The notes under the pieces were generated by a model that did not search any database, was not told the origin of the DNA, and saw only the letters and a program-made list of their open reading frames with translations. A stretch of 64,000 nt of DNA from an uncultured Clostridia bacterium (lineage in GTDB: Bacteria > Bacillota > Clostridia > Oscillospirales > Oscillospiraceae), in assembly GCA_945876285.1 (NCBI GenBank), contig CAMCNO010000003.1, positions 47,679 to 111,678 of the forward strand, written 5' to 3'. The translations under genes were made by a program, and so were the position numbers. Positions within the stretch are counted from its first letter, which is position 1; the number at the start of each line of letters is the position of its first letter. Shown here in pieces: positions 52,153 to 61,364 of this stretch.

Positions 52153-53094
52153 ATGGAGACTGTGGGACGGTTCGCACCGTCGCCCAGCGGGCGCATCCAC
52201 CTGGGCAATATCCTCTGTGCCCTGCTGGTGTGGCTCAGCGCCCGGCAGAAGGGCGGAAAGGTAGTTCTGCGCATCGAGGACCTGGACACTGCCCGCTGTC
52301 CCCGGCGGTACGCCCACCAGATGGAGGACGACCTGCGGTGGCTGGGCCTTACTTGGAACCAGGGCCCCGGTGTGGGCGGCCCTGACGGGCCGTATTATCA
52401 AAGTGAAAGAACGGCGCTCTATCAGGCGGCGCTGGAGAAGCTGGAGCAAAAGGGCCTGGTCTATCCCTGCTTCTGCACCCGGGCGGAGCTCCACGCCGCC
52501 AGCGCCCCTCACCGGGAGGACGGCCAGGTGGTCTACGCCGGCACCTGCCGGAACCTGACGGCAGCGGAAGCGGCGGAAAAAGCGAAAAAACGCCCCCCGG
52601 CTCTGCGGCTGCGGGTGCCGGAGGAATCCTGGGGTTTTGCGGACGGACATCTGGGCGCATATGAGGAAAGCCTTGCCCGGGACTGCGGAGATTTCCTGCT
52701 CCGCCGCTCCGACGGGATGTTCGCCTACCAGCTTGCCGTGGTGGTGGACGACGCTGCCATGGGCGTGACAGAGGTGGTCCGGGGCGCCGATTTGCTGGAC
52801 TCCACGCCCCGTCAGCTCTATCTGTATGACCTGCTGGGCCTGACGCCGCCGTGTTTTTACCACTTTCCGCTGCTGCTCACCGCCGACGGGCGGCGGCTCT
52901 CCAAGCGGAACGCCGACGCGGGGCTGGACGCACTGCGGGACCGTTCATCGGCCCCGGAGATTTTGGGAAAGCTGGCGTACCTTGCGGGCTTCAACCCCTC
53001 GGCGGAGCCCAGGACGGCGAAAGAACTCCTGGCGGATTTCCGCTGGGAAAAGGTGCCCACGGAGGACATCCGCATCCCTGAGGGACTGTTTTGA
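52153..53094 (+). CDS. gluQ: Glutamyl-Q tRNA(Asp) synthetase
   Basis: 313 residues, a truncated class I GluRS without the anticodon-binding domain. RFAPSPSGRIHLGN (7-20, HIGH-like), RIEDLDTARC, zinc ligands CFCTR with YAGTCR, VVDDAAMGVTEVVRGADLL and RRLSKRNAD (KMSKS-like). Attaches Glu to queuosine-34 of tRNA-Asp. Start METVG follows AAGGGGGCAGGGG. Next 215 bp hold no gene. Confidence 0.93.
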   Translation: METVGRFAPSPSGRIHLGNILCALLVWLSARQKGGKVVLRIEDLDTARCPRRYAHQMEDDLRWLGLTWNQGPGVGGPDGPYYQSERTALYQAALEKLEQKGLVYPCFCTRAELHAASAPHREDGQVVYAGTCRNLTAAEAAEKAKKRPPALRLRVPEESWGFADGHLGAYEESLARDCGDFLLRRSDGMFAYQLAVVVDDAAMGVTEVVRGADLLDSTPRQLYLYDLLGLTPPCFYHFPLLLTADGRRLSKRNADAGLDALRDRSSAPEILGKLAYLAGFNPSAEPRTAKELLADFRWEKVPTEDIRIPEGLF

Positions 53095-53177
53095 ACAGAA
53101 CGAGGCATGGGCATTCAAGCACGTGTCTCTTTTTTGCGATTTTGCTCTCCGCCGTTCGTCAAGCGGGAAATCAGGGG

Positions 53178-53195
53178 CGGCAAAAAATTTTGCCG
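53178..53195. other. Palindrome in the gluQ-trkA gap
   Basis: CGGCAAAA-AA-TTTTGCCG, a perfect 8 bp inverted repeat in the 215 bp intergenic region. It may be the gluQ terminator or an operator for trkA. TTCCTT-N17-TATAAT (53208-53236 region) is a weak promoter candidate downstream. Confidence 0.35.
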
Positions 53196-53309
53196 GACAG
53201 TCGGAAAGGTATTCCTTTTTCCCGTAACTTCCTTTATAATTCCTTTATATGAATTGCGGTTTGCCTTTATATAAAATTAAGATAGATCAAACGATTGGGA
53301 GTAAGGTCT

Positions 53310-54674
53310 ATGAATATCATTATCGTGGGTGCCGGTAAGGTGGGGCTTGCGCTGACGCAGCAGCTCTCCGCTGAGAACCGGGTGACAGTCATTGACGAAA
53401 ATCAGCAGCTCATTGAAAATATCATCAATATCTACGACGTGATGGGCGTGTGCGGCAACGGTGCCAGCTACGAAGTGCAGAAGGAGGCGGAGGCGGGCCG
53501 GGCCGACCTGCTGATCGCCACGGCCTCCAGCGACGAGATCAACATTCTGGCGTGCCTGGTGGCGAAGAAGCTGGGGGTCCGCCATACCATCGCCCGCATC
53601 CGCAACCCGGAGTATGAGACGCAGCTCCGCTTCATGCGGGAGGAGCTGGGCCTCTCCATGGCTATCAACCCGGAGAAGGCAACCGCCCGTGAGATCGCCC
53701 GTGTGCTGCGGTTCCCGGCGGCCATGAAGCTGGAATCCTTCTCCAAGGGGCGGCTGGAGCTGGTGGAATACCGCCTGCCGGAGAACTCCGCCCTCCACGG
53801 CATGAAGTTGCTGGACCTCTACAAGAACATCCGGGTCCGGGTGCTGATCTGCGCCGTGTCCCGGAAGGGGGAGACCATCATCCCCTCCGGTGACTTCGAG
53901 CTGCGTTCGGGAGACAAAATTTATCTGACCTCCTCGCCGGATCAGCTCTCCCAGTTTTTCCGCCATCTGGGATTGTTCCGGGGCCGGGCATCCAGCGTGA
54001 TGATCGTGGGCGCCAGCAAGATCTGCTATTACCTGGCCTCCGAGCTGATGGAAATGGGCATGAGCGTGAAGATCATCGACCAGAGCGAGCAGCGGTGCAT
54101 TCAGATGAGCGAGCGGCTGCCCGGTGCCCTGGTCATCGTGGGCGACGGCACGGACAGCGAGCTGCTCCACGAGGAGGGCATTGAGCAGACCGACGCATTT
54201 GTTGCCATTACCGGCATCGACGAGGCCAACATCCTCATGTCCATGTGCGCCGCCAAGCAGTCCGGGGAGTGCAAGGTAGTGGCGAAGATCAATCGCCGTT
54301 CTCTGGTGGACCTGGTGTCCGACGCCAGTATGATCGACAGTATCGTCTCCGCCCGCTCCGTCACCACGGAGCTGATCGTCCAGTATGTCCGCGCCATGCA
54401 GAGCGCCTCCGGCGCCCGGGTCAAGACCCTCCACCGGCTGGTGGACGGCGCGGTGGAGGCTCTGGAGTTCGGCGTGACGGAGGAGGTGCCCTTCGTGGGA
54501 GTGCCTCTGAAGGATTTGAAATTGAAAAGCGGCATCCTGCTGGCGGGCATCGTGCGGCAGAACGGCCGCATCGTCATTCCCTCCGGCAATGACGTGCTCC
54601 ATGTCCACGACGACGTGATCGTCGTCACCACGGATACGACACTCCAGGATATCCACGACATCATTTCTGAGTAA
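53310..54674 (+). CDS. trkA: Trk system potassium uptake protein TrkA
   Basis: 454 residues, two tandem RCK units. Each Rossmann half starts with the nucleotide motif (NIIIVGAGKVGLALTQQL at 2-19; VMIVGASKICYYLASELM near 231) and is followed by a TrkA-C domain (about 140-220 and 365-450). Cytosolic ring that gates TrkH in response to nucleotides. GGGAG precedes the ATG. Cotranscribed with trkH 14 bp downstream. Confidence 0.96.
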   Translation: MNIIIVGAGKVGLALTQQLSAENRVTVIDENQQLIENIINIYDVMGVCGNGASYEVQKEAEAGRADLLIATASSDEINILACLVAKKLGVRHTIARIRNPEYETQLRFMREELGLSMAINPEKATAREIARVLRFPAAMKLESFSKGRLELVEYRLPENSALHGMKLLDLYKNIRVRVLICAVSRKGETIIPSGDFELRSGDKIYLTSSPDQLSQFFRHLGLFRGRASSVMIVGASKICYYLASELMEMGMSVKIIDQSEQRCIQMSERLPGALVIVGDGTDSELLHEEGIEQTDAFVAITGIDEANILMSMCAAKQSGECKVVAKINRRSLVDLVSDASMIDSIVSARSVTTELIVQYVRAMQSASGARVKTLHRLVDGAVEALEFGVTEEVPFVGVPLKDLKLKSGILLAGIVRQNGRIVIPSGNDVLHVHDDVIVVTTDTTLQDIHDIISE

Positions 54675-54688
54675 AGGCGGGCTGAGGC

Positions 54689-56158
54689 TTGAATTATCGA
54701 ATGATCGGCTTCGTCATCGGCCGCATCCTGCTGACGGAGACTGCGCTGCTGATGCTGCCCATGGCGGTGGCGGCGGCCTATGGCGAGGCGGTAACTCCGT
54801 TTTTGATACCGGCATTGCTGCTGGCCGTCATCGGTCTGGCGCTGGGCCTGCGCTCTCCCAAGCGCTCCAGCCTGTACGCCCGGGACGGCTTTGCCGTGGT
54901 GGCCCTGGCCTGGGTGCTGATGTCTGTTTTCGGCGCCATGCCCTTTGTCATCTCCGGGGACATCCCCCATTTTGTGGACGCCTTTTTTGAGACGGTCTCC
55001 GGCTTCACCACCACCGGCGCCAGTATTCTGACGGAGATCGAGCCTCTGGGCCGGGGCGTGCTGTTCTGGCGCAGCTTCACCCACTGGGTGGGCGGCATGG
55101 GCGTGCTGGTGTTCGTCATGGCCATCCTGCCCATGAGCGCCGGAGACGGCCACGGGATGCACCTGATGCGGGCAGAGGTGCCCGGCCCCTCCGTGGGCAA
55201 GCTGGTGAGCCGCATGGGTGACACGGCGAAGATCCTGTACGGCATCTATCTGGCAATGACCGTCATTGAGATCGTCCTCCTGCTGCTGGGCGGAATGCCC
55301 CTGTTCGATGCCTGCATCCACGCCTTCGGCACCGCCGGCACCGGCGGCTTCAGCAACCGCAACCTCAGCGTGGGTGCCTACGACAGCGCCTATTTTGACG
55401 TGGTCATCGGCGTGTTCATGCTGCTGTTCGGCGTGAACTTCAACCTCTATTACTTCCTGCTCATCAAGCGGTTCCGGGACGTGTTCCACTCCGAGGAGCT
55501 GCGGGCCTATCTGCTCATCGTGGGCGCGGCGGTGGCGGCCATCGTAGCGGATATTATCCACATCTACGGCACGGTGGGACGGAGCCTGCGGTACGCCTTC
55601 TTCCAGGTGGCCTCCATCATCACCACCACGGGCTTCGCCACGGCGGACTTCAATGCCTGGCCGGAGTTCTCCCGGGCCATTCTGGTGATTTTGATGTTTG
55701 TGGGCGCTTGCGCCGGCTCCACCGGCGGCGGCGTCAAGGTGGCCCGGGTGGTCATCCTGTGCAAGACCTCCCTGGGCGATATGCGGAAGATGCTCCATCC
55801 CAACGCCGTTACCACCGTCCGGTTCGAGGGCAAGCCTCTGACGGACCGGACCATCCGCAGCGTCCACCTGTTTCTGACCGTGTATATCCTGATCTTCACC
55901 GTCTCCGTACTGCTGCTGTCTCTGGACCGGTTCGACCTGACCACGACCTTCACTGCTGTGGCGGCCTGCATCAACAACATCGGTCCCGGCCTGGAGGTGG
56001 TCGGCCCTATGGGCAACTATGCCCAGTTCTCCCCGGCGGCCAAGCTGCTGCTGTCCTTTGATATGCTGGTAGGCCGGCTGGAGATCTTCCCCATGCTGCT
56101 GTTGTTCGCCCCCTCCATCTGGAAGCGGCGGCTCATTACCCGCAAACCCGCCCTATAA
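54689..56158 (+). CDS. trkH: Trk potassium uptake channel subunit TrkH
   Basis: 489 residues, four M1-P-M2 repeats. Selectivity-filter-like loops: TVSGFTTTGASIL, FGTAGTGGFSNRN, SIITTTGFATADFN and ACINNIGPGLEV. GACAGSTGGGVKVARVVIL matches the intramembrane gating loop. TTG start with GCGGGCTGAGG upstream; ATG at 54701 is the alternative. Imports K+ with TrkA. Confidence 0.95.
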   Translation: MNYRMIGFVIGRILLTETALLMLPMAVAAAYGEAVTPFLIPALLLAVIGLALGLRSPKRSSLYARDGFAVVALAWVLMSVFGAMPFVISGDIPHFVDAFFETVSGFTTTGASILTEIEPLGRGVLFWRSFTHWVGGMGVLVFVMAILPMSAGDGHGMHLMRAEVPGPSVGKLVSRMGDTAKILYGIYLAMTVIEIVLLLLGGMPLFDACIHAFGTAGTGGFSNRNLSVGAYDSAYFDVVIGVFMLLFGVNFNLYYFLLIKRFRDVFHSEELRAYLLIVGAAVAAIVADIIHIYGTVGRSLRYAFFQVASIITTTGFATADFNAWPEFSRAILVILMFVGACAGSTGGGVKVARVVILCKTSLGDMRKMLHPNAVTTVRFEGKPLTDRTIRSVHLFLTVYILIFTVSVLLLSLDRFDLTTTFTAVAACINNIGPGLEVVGPMGNYAQFSPAAKLLLSFDMLVGRLEIFPMLLLFAPSIWKRRLITRKPAL

Positions 56159-56164
56159 ACAAAA

Positions 56165-56201
56165 AAGGTTCCTTCGGAAACTCCGAAGGAACCTCTTTTT
56201 T
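56165..56201. terminator. Bidirectional terminator between trkH and pfkA
   Basis: AAGGTTCCTTCGGA-AAC-TCCGAAGGAACCT, perfect stem with A6 before and T6 after. Confidence 0.93.
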
Positions 56202-56208
56202 GTATATA

Positions 56209-57219
56209 TCAGAACAGGGAGGGCTGGCGGCAGGTGAGGGATTCCAGGATCTGATACCGCTCCATGGGGAAGGGCTTCACCATCTGGAGGGCCTCCTCCA
56301 TGTCCATGTCGGTGACGCGGCCGTCCTGGGTGACCACCACCCGGTTGCCCCGGCCCTCCATCAGGGACATGACGGCCCGGTAGCCCATGCGGCTGGCGGT
56401 CTCCCGGTCCCGGGCGGTGGGGGAGCCGCCCCGCTGGATGTGACCCAGCACGGTGACCCGGGGGTCCATGCCGATCTCGTCGTGGATGCGATTGGCAATG
56501 TCCATGGCGCTGCCGGCGCCCTCGGCCACCACGATCATGTAGTGGGTGGTGCCCGCCAGCCGTGCGCGGCGGATCTTGTCCACGATGTCCCGCTCAAAGT
56601 CCAGCTCCCGCTCGGGGATCAGTACCGCGGTGGCGCCCACGGCGATGCCCACATACAGGGCAAGGTATCCCGCGTGGCGGCCCATGACCTCCACCACGGA
56701 GCAGCGCTCGTGGGACTGCATGGTGTCCCGCAGCTTGTCGATGCACTCCACGGCGGTGTTGCAGGCGGTGTCGAAGCCGATGGTGTAGTGGGAGCAGCCG
56801 ATGTCGTTGTCGATGGTGGCGGGGATGCCCACAACCTGCAGGGCCATGCCTGCATCCGCCGCCTGGCGGCTGAGAGCCAGAGCGCCCCGGAAGGTGCCGT
56901 CGCCGCCGACGGCCACGATGCCGTCCAGCCCCAGGAGCTTGCAGGTGGACAGGGCCTTGGCCCGGCCGGAGGGCTCCCGGAACTCCTCACTGCGGGCGGT
57001 GTAGAGCATGGTGCCGCCCTTGTTGATGATATGGCTGACGCTGGTGGCGCTCATGTGGGTGAAATCGCTGTTGATGAGGCCGTTCCAGCCCCGGCGGATG
57101 CCGACACATTCGATGCCCTGGCTGATGGCCGTGCGCACCACGGCGCGGACAGCCGCGTTCATGCCAGGGGCGTCCCCGCCGCTGGTGAGAACGCCGATAC
57201 GTTTGACCTGTTTCTCCAT
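56209..57219 (-). CDS. pfkA: 6-phosphofructokinase
   Basis: 336 residues. GVLTSGGDAPGMNAAVRAVV (9-28), VAVGGDGTFRGA (102-113; the Gly after GGDG is Thr, as in ATP-type Pfk), GIPATIDNDIG, MGRHAGYLAL and GHIQRGGSPTARDR. ATP-dependent, the committed glycolytic step. Some paralogues of this length use pyrophosphate; GGDGT favours ATP. ATG 57219 with AGGAG 6 bp upstream. Own promoter. Confidence 0.95.
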   Translation of the reverse strand: MEKQVKRIGVLTSGGDAPGMNAAVRAVVRTAISQGIECVGIRRGWNGLINSDFTHMSATSVSHIINKGGTMLYTARSEEFREPSGRAKALSTCKLLGLDGIVAVGGDGTFRGALALSRQAADAGMALQVVGIPATIDNDIGCSHYTIGFDTACNTAVECIDKLRDTMQSHERCSVVEVMGRHAGYLALYVGIAVGATAVLIPERELDFERDIVDKIRRARLAGTTHYMIVVAEGAGSAMDIANRIHDEIGMDPRVTVLGHIQRGGSPTARDRETASRMGYRAVMSLMEGRGNRVVVTQDGRVTDMDMEEALQMVKPFPMERYQILESLTCRQPSLF

Positions 57220-57311
57220 AGGTCTCCTCGCGCTCCTTCCAAAAATGCTTTCCTGATACTGGTAAACCTGTCGAAAAGATGGTTCCTTGGCAGAGGTCAC
57301 CACCTGCTTGG

Positions 57312-57341
57312 ATGATAGCAGAAAGACAGTTTTTGTGTCAA
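57312..57341 (-). promoter_or_regulatory. pfkA promoter
   Basis: Minus-strand TTGACA, 18 bp, TATCAT, 92 bp upstream of the pfkA start, within the 303 bp gap. Confidence 0.75.
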
Positions 57342-57380
57342 TAACATTCGGATAAAAACGGAAATATGAATAGGAAATCG

Positions 57381-57398
57381 TTTTTGCTTTAGCAAAAA
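57381..57398. other. Palindrome in the pfkA/symporter gap
   Basis: TTTTTGCT-TT-AGCAAAAA, a perfect 8 bp inverted repeat between two divergent promoters. Possible operator. Confidence 0.35.
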
Positions 57399-57442
57399 TG
57401 ACAATAAGACGCCGGGATGCAGGGAGATGGAGCGGGACGGCA

Positions 57443-57471
57443 TTGACTTCCGGCTGCTTGTACGCTACTAT
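57443..57471 (+). promoter_or_regulatory. Promoter of the symporter gene
   Basis: TTGACT, 17 bp, TACTAT, 51 bp upstream of the GTG start. Confidence 0.7.
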
Positions 57472-57522
57472 ATGGAATAGTGCGCTGCCCTGTTGGGCGG
57501 CGGTAAATTGAGGAGGAGTATT

Positions 57523-58716
57523 GTGAAAAAACTGTTTGGAAGTCTGCCGTTTCGCCTGATACTGGGCATTTTCATCGGCATTCTCTGTGGACTGGTGTTC
57601 CCGGAGGGTGCCATGAAGGTCATTGTCACCCTGCAATACATCATGGGTCAGCTCATCACCTTCTGCGTGCCGCTGATCATCATCGGCTTTATCGCGCCGT
57701 CCATCACCAAGCTGGGCGCCAACGCCTCCCGGCTGCTGGGCGTGGCGGTCATCATCGCCTATGTCTCGTCCATCTGCGCGGCATTCATGTCCATGGGCGC
57801 GGGCTATGCCCTGATCCCCCACCTGTCCATTGACACCAGCGTGGAGGGCCTGCGGGAGCTGCCCGGCGTGGTGTTTGAGCTGAACATCCCCCAGATCATG
57901 CCTGTCATGAGCGCCCTGGTGCTGTCCGTCCTCATCGGCCTGGCGGCCACCTGGACCAAGTCCCAGCGGTTCATTGACCTGCTGGCGGAGTTTCAGGACA
58001 TCGTGCTGGACATCGTGAAGAACATCATCATTCCCGTGCTGCCGTTCTACATTGCCGCCACCTTCTGCAACCTGAGCTTTGAGGGCATGATCACCCGCCA
58101 GCTCCCCGCCTTCCTGCAGATTATTATTATCGTCATGCTGGGCCACTACATCTGGCTGGCGGTGCTGTACCTGCTGGCCGGCGCCTATTCCGGCAAGAAC
58201 CCCTGGGAGGTCCTGCGGCACTACGGCCCTGCCTACCTGACCGCCGTGGGCACCATGTCCTCCGCCGCTACCCTGGCTGTCGCCCTGGACTGCGCCCGGA
58301 AGAGCAAGGTGCTGCGCCATGACATGGTCAGCTTCGGCGTGCCCCTGTTCGCCAACATCCACCTGTGCGGCTCCGTGCTGACGGAGGTGTTCTTCGTCAT
58401 GACCATCTCCAAGATGCTCTACGGCTCCATTCCCTCTGTGGGGACTATGGTGCTGTTCTGCCTGCTGCTGGGCATCTTTGCCATCGGCGCCCCCGGTGTT
58501 CCCGGCGGCACCGTCATGGCCTCTCTGGGCCTCATCACCGGCATCCTGCTGTTCGGCAACGAGGGCACCGGATTGATGCTTGCCATCTTCGCCCTGCAGG
58601 ACAGCTTCGGCACCGCCTGCAACGTTACCGGCGACGGCGCCCTGACGCTGATGCTCACCGGCTACGCTGAAAAGCACGGCTTGAAGAGCGAGGAGCGGGA
58701 GACGCCCGTTCTGTAA
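57523..58716 (+). CDS. Dicarboxylate/amino acid:cation symporter
   Basis: 397 residues, DAACS family, about eight spans plus re-entrant loops. PFRLILGIFIGILCGLVFP at the start, CVPLIIIGFIAPSITKLG, the loop GTMSSAATLAVALDCARK (about 243-260; replaces the usual serine-rich hairpin), GAPGVPGGTVMASLG and DSFGTACNVTGDGALTLM. Imports acidic substrates with Na+ or H+. GTG start with AGGAGGAG. Substrate not determinable. Confidence 0.9.
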   Translation: MKKLFGSLPFRLILGIFIGILCGLVFPEGAMKVIVTLQYIMGQLITFCVPLIIIGFIAPSITKLGANASRLLGVAVIIAYVSSICAAFMSMGAGYALIPHLSIDTSVEGLRELPGVVFELNIPQIMPVMSALVLSVLIGLAATWTKSQRFIDLLAEFQDIVLDIVKNIIIPVLPFYIAATFCNLSFEGMITRQLPAFLQIIIIVMLGHYIWLAVLYLLAGAYSGKNPWEVLRHYGPAYLTAVGTMSSAATLAVALDCARKSKVLRHDMVSFGVPLFANIHLCGSVLTEVFFVMTISKMLYGSIPSVGTMVLFCLLLGIFAIGAPGVPGGTVMASLGLITGILLFGNEGTGLMLAIFALQDSFGTACNVTGDGALTLMLTGYAEKHGLKSEERETPVL

Positions 58717-58735
58717 AAAGCATATCTTCCCTGCG

Positions 58736-58764
58736 CCGGGATCGCTTTTGCGGTCCCGGTTTTT
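58736..58764 (+). terminator. Terminator of the symporter gene
   Basis: CCGGGATCGC pairs with GCGGTCCCGG (one wobble) around TTTT, followed by TTTTTG. Confidence 0.85.
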
Positions 58765-58903
58765 GTTTTACTCAGACTTAACATTGCCGTGGTGCCGGAT
58801 TTTTCGGTAGGTTGTTTACTAAGGCTGTGGCATGAAGCAACAAAGCTTTCGTATGTTCCGGCCTGTTATGGCACATACTACCACCTGACTACGGAGGTGG
58901 CGT

Positions 58904-60322
58904 ATGGAACGACTTTCGGAACATTACACAGACAACGTGACCTGGTTCAACGAGATGCTGGGAGTGGGCCGCAGCGTGGACATCGTCAGCCGGGACTATC
59001 TCATCGGCGGACGGCGGGCAAGGCTGTGGGTCATCGACGGCTACGGCAAGGACGCCACGCTGGAGCGGATGGGGGCCTTCTGGCTGTCCCTGACGGTGGC
59101 GGATATGGTGGGACTGGCGGATATGCAGGGCTTCATCGACCGCTTCATCACCTTTTCGGAGACGAATATCAGCTTTGACCGGAACGGCATCGTGACGAAT
59201 GTCCTGCTGGGCAAGACGCTGCTGCTGGTGGAGGGTTTGTCCGGCGCGGCGCTGATGGACGCAAAGGAGTACCCGGCTCGCAGCGTGGGGGAGCCGCCGG
59301 ACGGCAAGGTCCTCCGGGGCTCCCACGACGGCTTTGTGGAGGCGGTGGTGCCCAACATGGCCCTGCTGCGCCGCCGCATCCGGGACCCCCACCTCACCAT
59401 GGAAGGCCACAAGGTGGGTCTCCGCTCCCGCACCGACACGGTGCTGTGCTACCTGGATGACAAGGTGGACCGGGAACTGCTGGAGGAAATTCGCCGCAAG
59501 CTGGATACCATCGACGTCAACTCCCTCACCATGGCTCAGGAGAGCGTGGCGGAGGCCATCCGCCCGAAGCAGTGGTATAATCCCTTCCCGAAAGTGCGCT
59601 ACACGGAGCGGCCGGACAGTGCCGCCGCCAGCATCATGGAGGGCAACATCGTCCTGATGGTGGACAACTCCCCCTCGGTGATGATTTTGCCCACCACCTT
59701 TTTCGACTTCACCCAGGAGGCCAACGAGTTCTACTTCCCGCCGCTGGTCGGCTCCTACCTGCGGCTGCTGCGCATCATCGTGTTTCTCATCTCCCTGCTC
59801 ATCACGCCCATGTGGTATCTGATGGTCAGCGAGCCGGGGCGGCTGCCGGATTGGCTGGAGTTCCTCTCCTCGCCGGAGCCAGCTTCCCTGGGCCTTTTAT
59901 GGCAGCTTTTGGTGGTGGAATTCCTGGTGGATGTGCTGAAGCTGGCCTCGCTGAACACGCCGGACTCCCTGTCCAACTCCTTCTCCATGCTGGGCGCCCT
60001 GATTTTAGGCGACTTCGCCGTCCAGGCGGGGTGGCTGGGGCCGGAGGTTCTGGTGTATATGGCCTTTGTGTCCGTGGCCAGCTTCGCCCAGCCCAGCTAT
60101 GAGATGGGCTATGCCTTCAAGCTGCTGCGGGTGGCGCTGCTGCTGGTGACGGCGGCCTTTGACGTGTGGGGCTTCGTCTTGGGCGTTCTCGGCATCCTGG
60201 TGCTGCTGGCCACCACGAAGCCCATGGTGGGGAAGGGCTACCTCTATCCACTCATCCCCTTCAACGGCAAGGCCCTCCGCCGCCTGCTCCTCCGGGAGCC
60301 CATCAGCCGGGACAACACGTGA
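58904..60322 (+). CDS. spoVAF: Spore germinant-receptor-like protein SpoVAF
   Basis: 472 residues. Cytoplasmic N-terminal half, with RSRTDTVLCYLDDKVDRELL (about 177-196) and NIVLMVDNSPSVMILPTTFF, then a membrane domain of five or so spans with LITPMWYLMV and the FVSVASFAQPSYEMGYAFKL block: the GerA/SpoVAF superfamily. The N-terminal half without long Ser-rich tails favours SpoVAF over a GerA subunit. Normally part of the spoVA operon; here alone, 58 kb from spoVAD. Good GGAGGTGGCGT site before ATG. Confidence 0.88.
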   Translation: MERLSEHYTDNVTWFNEMLGVGRSVDIVSRDYLIGGRRARLWVIDGYGKDATLERMGAFWLSLTVADMVGLADMQGFIDRFITFSETNISFDRNGIVTNVLLGKTLLLVEGLSGAALMDAKEYPARSVGEPPDGKVLRGSHDGFVEAVVPNMALLRRRIRDPHLTMEGHKVGLRSRTDTVLCYLDDKVDRELLEEIRRKLDTIDVNSLTMAQESVAEAIRPKQWYNPFPKVRYTERPDSAAASIMEGNIVLMVDNSPSVMILPTTFFDFTQEANEFYFPPLVGSYLRLLRIIVFLISLLITPMWYLMVSEPGRLPDWLEFLSSPEPASLGLLWQLLVVEFLVDVLKLASLNTPDSLSNSFSMLGALILGDFAVQAGWLGPEVLVYMAFVSVASFAQPSYEMGYAFKLLRVALLLVTAAFDVWGFVLGVLGILVLLATTKPMVGKGYLYPLIPFNGKALRRLLLREPISRDNT

Positions 60323-60353
60323 AAAAGCGGAGCCGAAAGGCTCCGCTTTTTCG
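60322..60353. terminator. Bidirectional terminator between spoVAF and ferredoxin genes
   Basis: AAAAAGCGGAGCC-GAAA-GGCTCCGCTTTTT, perfect stem overlapping the spoVAF stop. Confidence 0.93.
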
Positions 60354-60354
60354 T

Positions 60355-60537
60355 TTATTCCTCGATGCTGATGGCACTGACGGGGCAGCCATCCCGGGCC
60401 TCCTGGGCGGTGTCCAGCAGCTCCGCCGGGACCTCGCCGCCGTGGGCGAAACCGTCGTCCCCCATGGAAAAGACCTCCGGGCAGACGCCGGCGCACAGGC
60501 CGCAGCCGATGCAGTTTTCGTTGACAGTCGCGTTCAT
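60355..60537 (-). CDS. [4Fe-4S] ferredoxin
   Basis: 60 residues. NENCIGCGLCAGVCPEVFSM (7-26) and DGCPVSAISIEE at the C-terminus supply four cluster cysteines, a single [4Fe-4S] ferredoxin. ATG 60537 follows GGAGG. Second gene after a larger Fe-S protein, separated by 13 bp, so likely its electron partner. Confidence 0.92.
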   Translation of the reverse strand: MNATVNENCIGCGLCAGVCPEVFSMGDDGFAHGGEVPAELLDTAQEARDGCPVSAISIEE

Positions 60538-60550
60538 GGGATTCCTCCAG

Positions 60551-61261
60551 TTAGTCAATGATATTTCCATCCCGGCCCAGTGTCACCACCTGCCAGGGGA
60601 TGAACTTGCCGCTGTTTCGGAGAGCCGTTTCTACCGCCCGCTGGAGCCCGCCGCAGCAGGGCACCTCCATGCGGACCACGGTGACCTCCCGGATGTCGTT
60701 CCGGCGGATGATCTCCGTCAGCTTTTCGGCGTAGTCGCCCTCGTCCAGCTTGGGGCAGCCGATCATGGTGATGTGCCCCCGCATGAACCGCTGGTGGAAG
60801 TCCGCCCGGGAAAAGGCGGTGCAGTCCGCCGCCACCAGCAGCTTCGCTCCCTGGTAGAAAGGCGCCTCCAGGGGCAGCAGCTTGATCTGGATGGGCCACT
60901 GGCCCAGGCAGGAAACGGGCACTCCGTTGGAAGCGGAAACGGCGGGAGCGGAGTCATGGCGCATGGCCTGCGCCATGCTTCCCGGGCAGCCGGTGCGGGT
61001 CACGGGGGCGGAATTTTTCAGCGCCGCCGCTTTTTTCGCTAAGACAGCAGCCTCGTCATAGGCCGCCGCTTCCCGCTCTACAAAGGTGATAGCCCCGGTG
61101 GGGCAGGTGGGCAGGCAGTCGCCCAGACCGTCGCAGTAGTCGTCCCGCAGGAGGACTGCCTTGCCGTCCTCCATGCCGATGGCGCCCTCGTGGCAGGCTG
61201 CCGCGCAGGCGCCGCAGCCGTTGCACTTCTCCCGGTCGATCTCAATGATTCTCCGTACCAT
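60551..61261 (-). CDS. 4Fe-4S binding protein, possible electron-transfer enzyme
   Basis: 236 residues. N-terminal ferredoxin-like domain with CNGCGACAAACHEGAI (13-28) and DYCDGLGDCLPTCPTGAI, then a Cys-containing region (TRTGCPGSMAQAM, SCLGQWPIQIKLLP) and a C-terminal domain with ADCTAFSRADFH, MIGCPKLDEGDYAEKL and MEVPCCGGLQRAVE. Similar proteins accompany Crp/Fnr regulators near hybrid-cluster proteins in anaerobes, but no hcp is here. Function unknown. AAAGGAG before ATG; divergent from crp. Confidence 0.8.
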   Translation of the reverse strand: MVRRIIEIDREKCNGCGACAAACHEGAIGMEDGKAVLLRDDYCDGLGDCLPTCPTGAITFVEREAAAYDEAAVLAKKAAALKNSAPVTRTGCPGSMAQAMRHDSAPAVSASNGVPVSCLGQWPIQIKLLPLEAPFYQGAKLLVAADCTAFSRADFHQRFMRGHITMIGCPKLDEGDYAEKLTEIIRRNDIREVTVVRMEVPCCGGLQRAVETALRNSGKFIPWQVVTLGRDGNIID

Positions 61262-61288
61262 AGTATTTCTCCTTTTTTGATTTTTATC

Positions 61289-61317
61289 TTGTGTTGTTGG
61301 GTACAGTATCGTACAAT
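61289..61317 (+). promoter_or_regulatory. Promoter of the Crp/Fnr regulator gene
   Basis: TTGTGT, 17 bp, TACAAT, 47 bp before the ATG. The 103 bp divergent region also carries GTAC-AGTATC-GTAC and TGTTG-TTTTTC-CAACA inverted repeats that could be binding sites. Confidence 0.5.
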
Positions 61318-61364
61318 GGAACAAAAAAGTCTGTTGTTTTTCCAACAAAACAAGGGGAGAACGT

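Noticed and set aside
54101..55867. 588-residue minus-strand open frame opposite trkA-trkH
   Set aside because: Shadow; both Trk proteins are complete on the + strand.
56209..58677. Very long minus-strand open frame extending pfkA far upstream
   Set aside because: The family homology begins at MEKQVKRIGVLT with its own ribosome binding site; the extension is antisense to the symporter gene and shows low-complexity, Gly/His-rich translation typical of shadows in GC-rich DNA.
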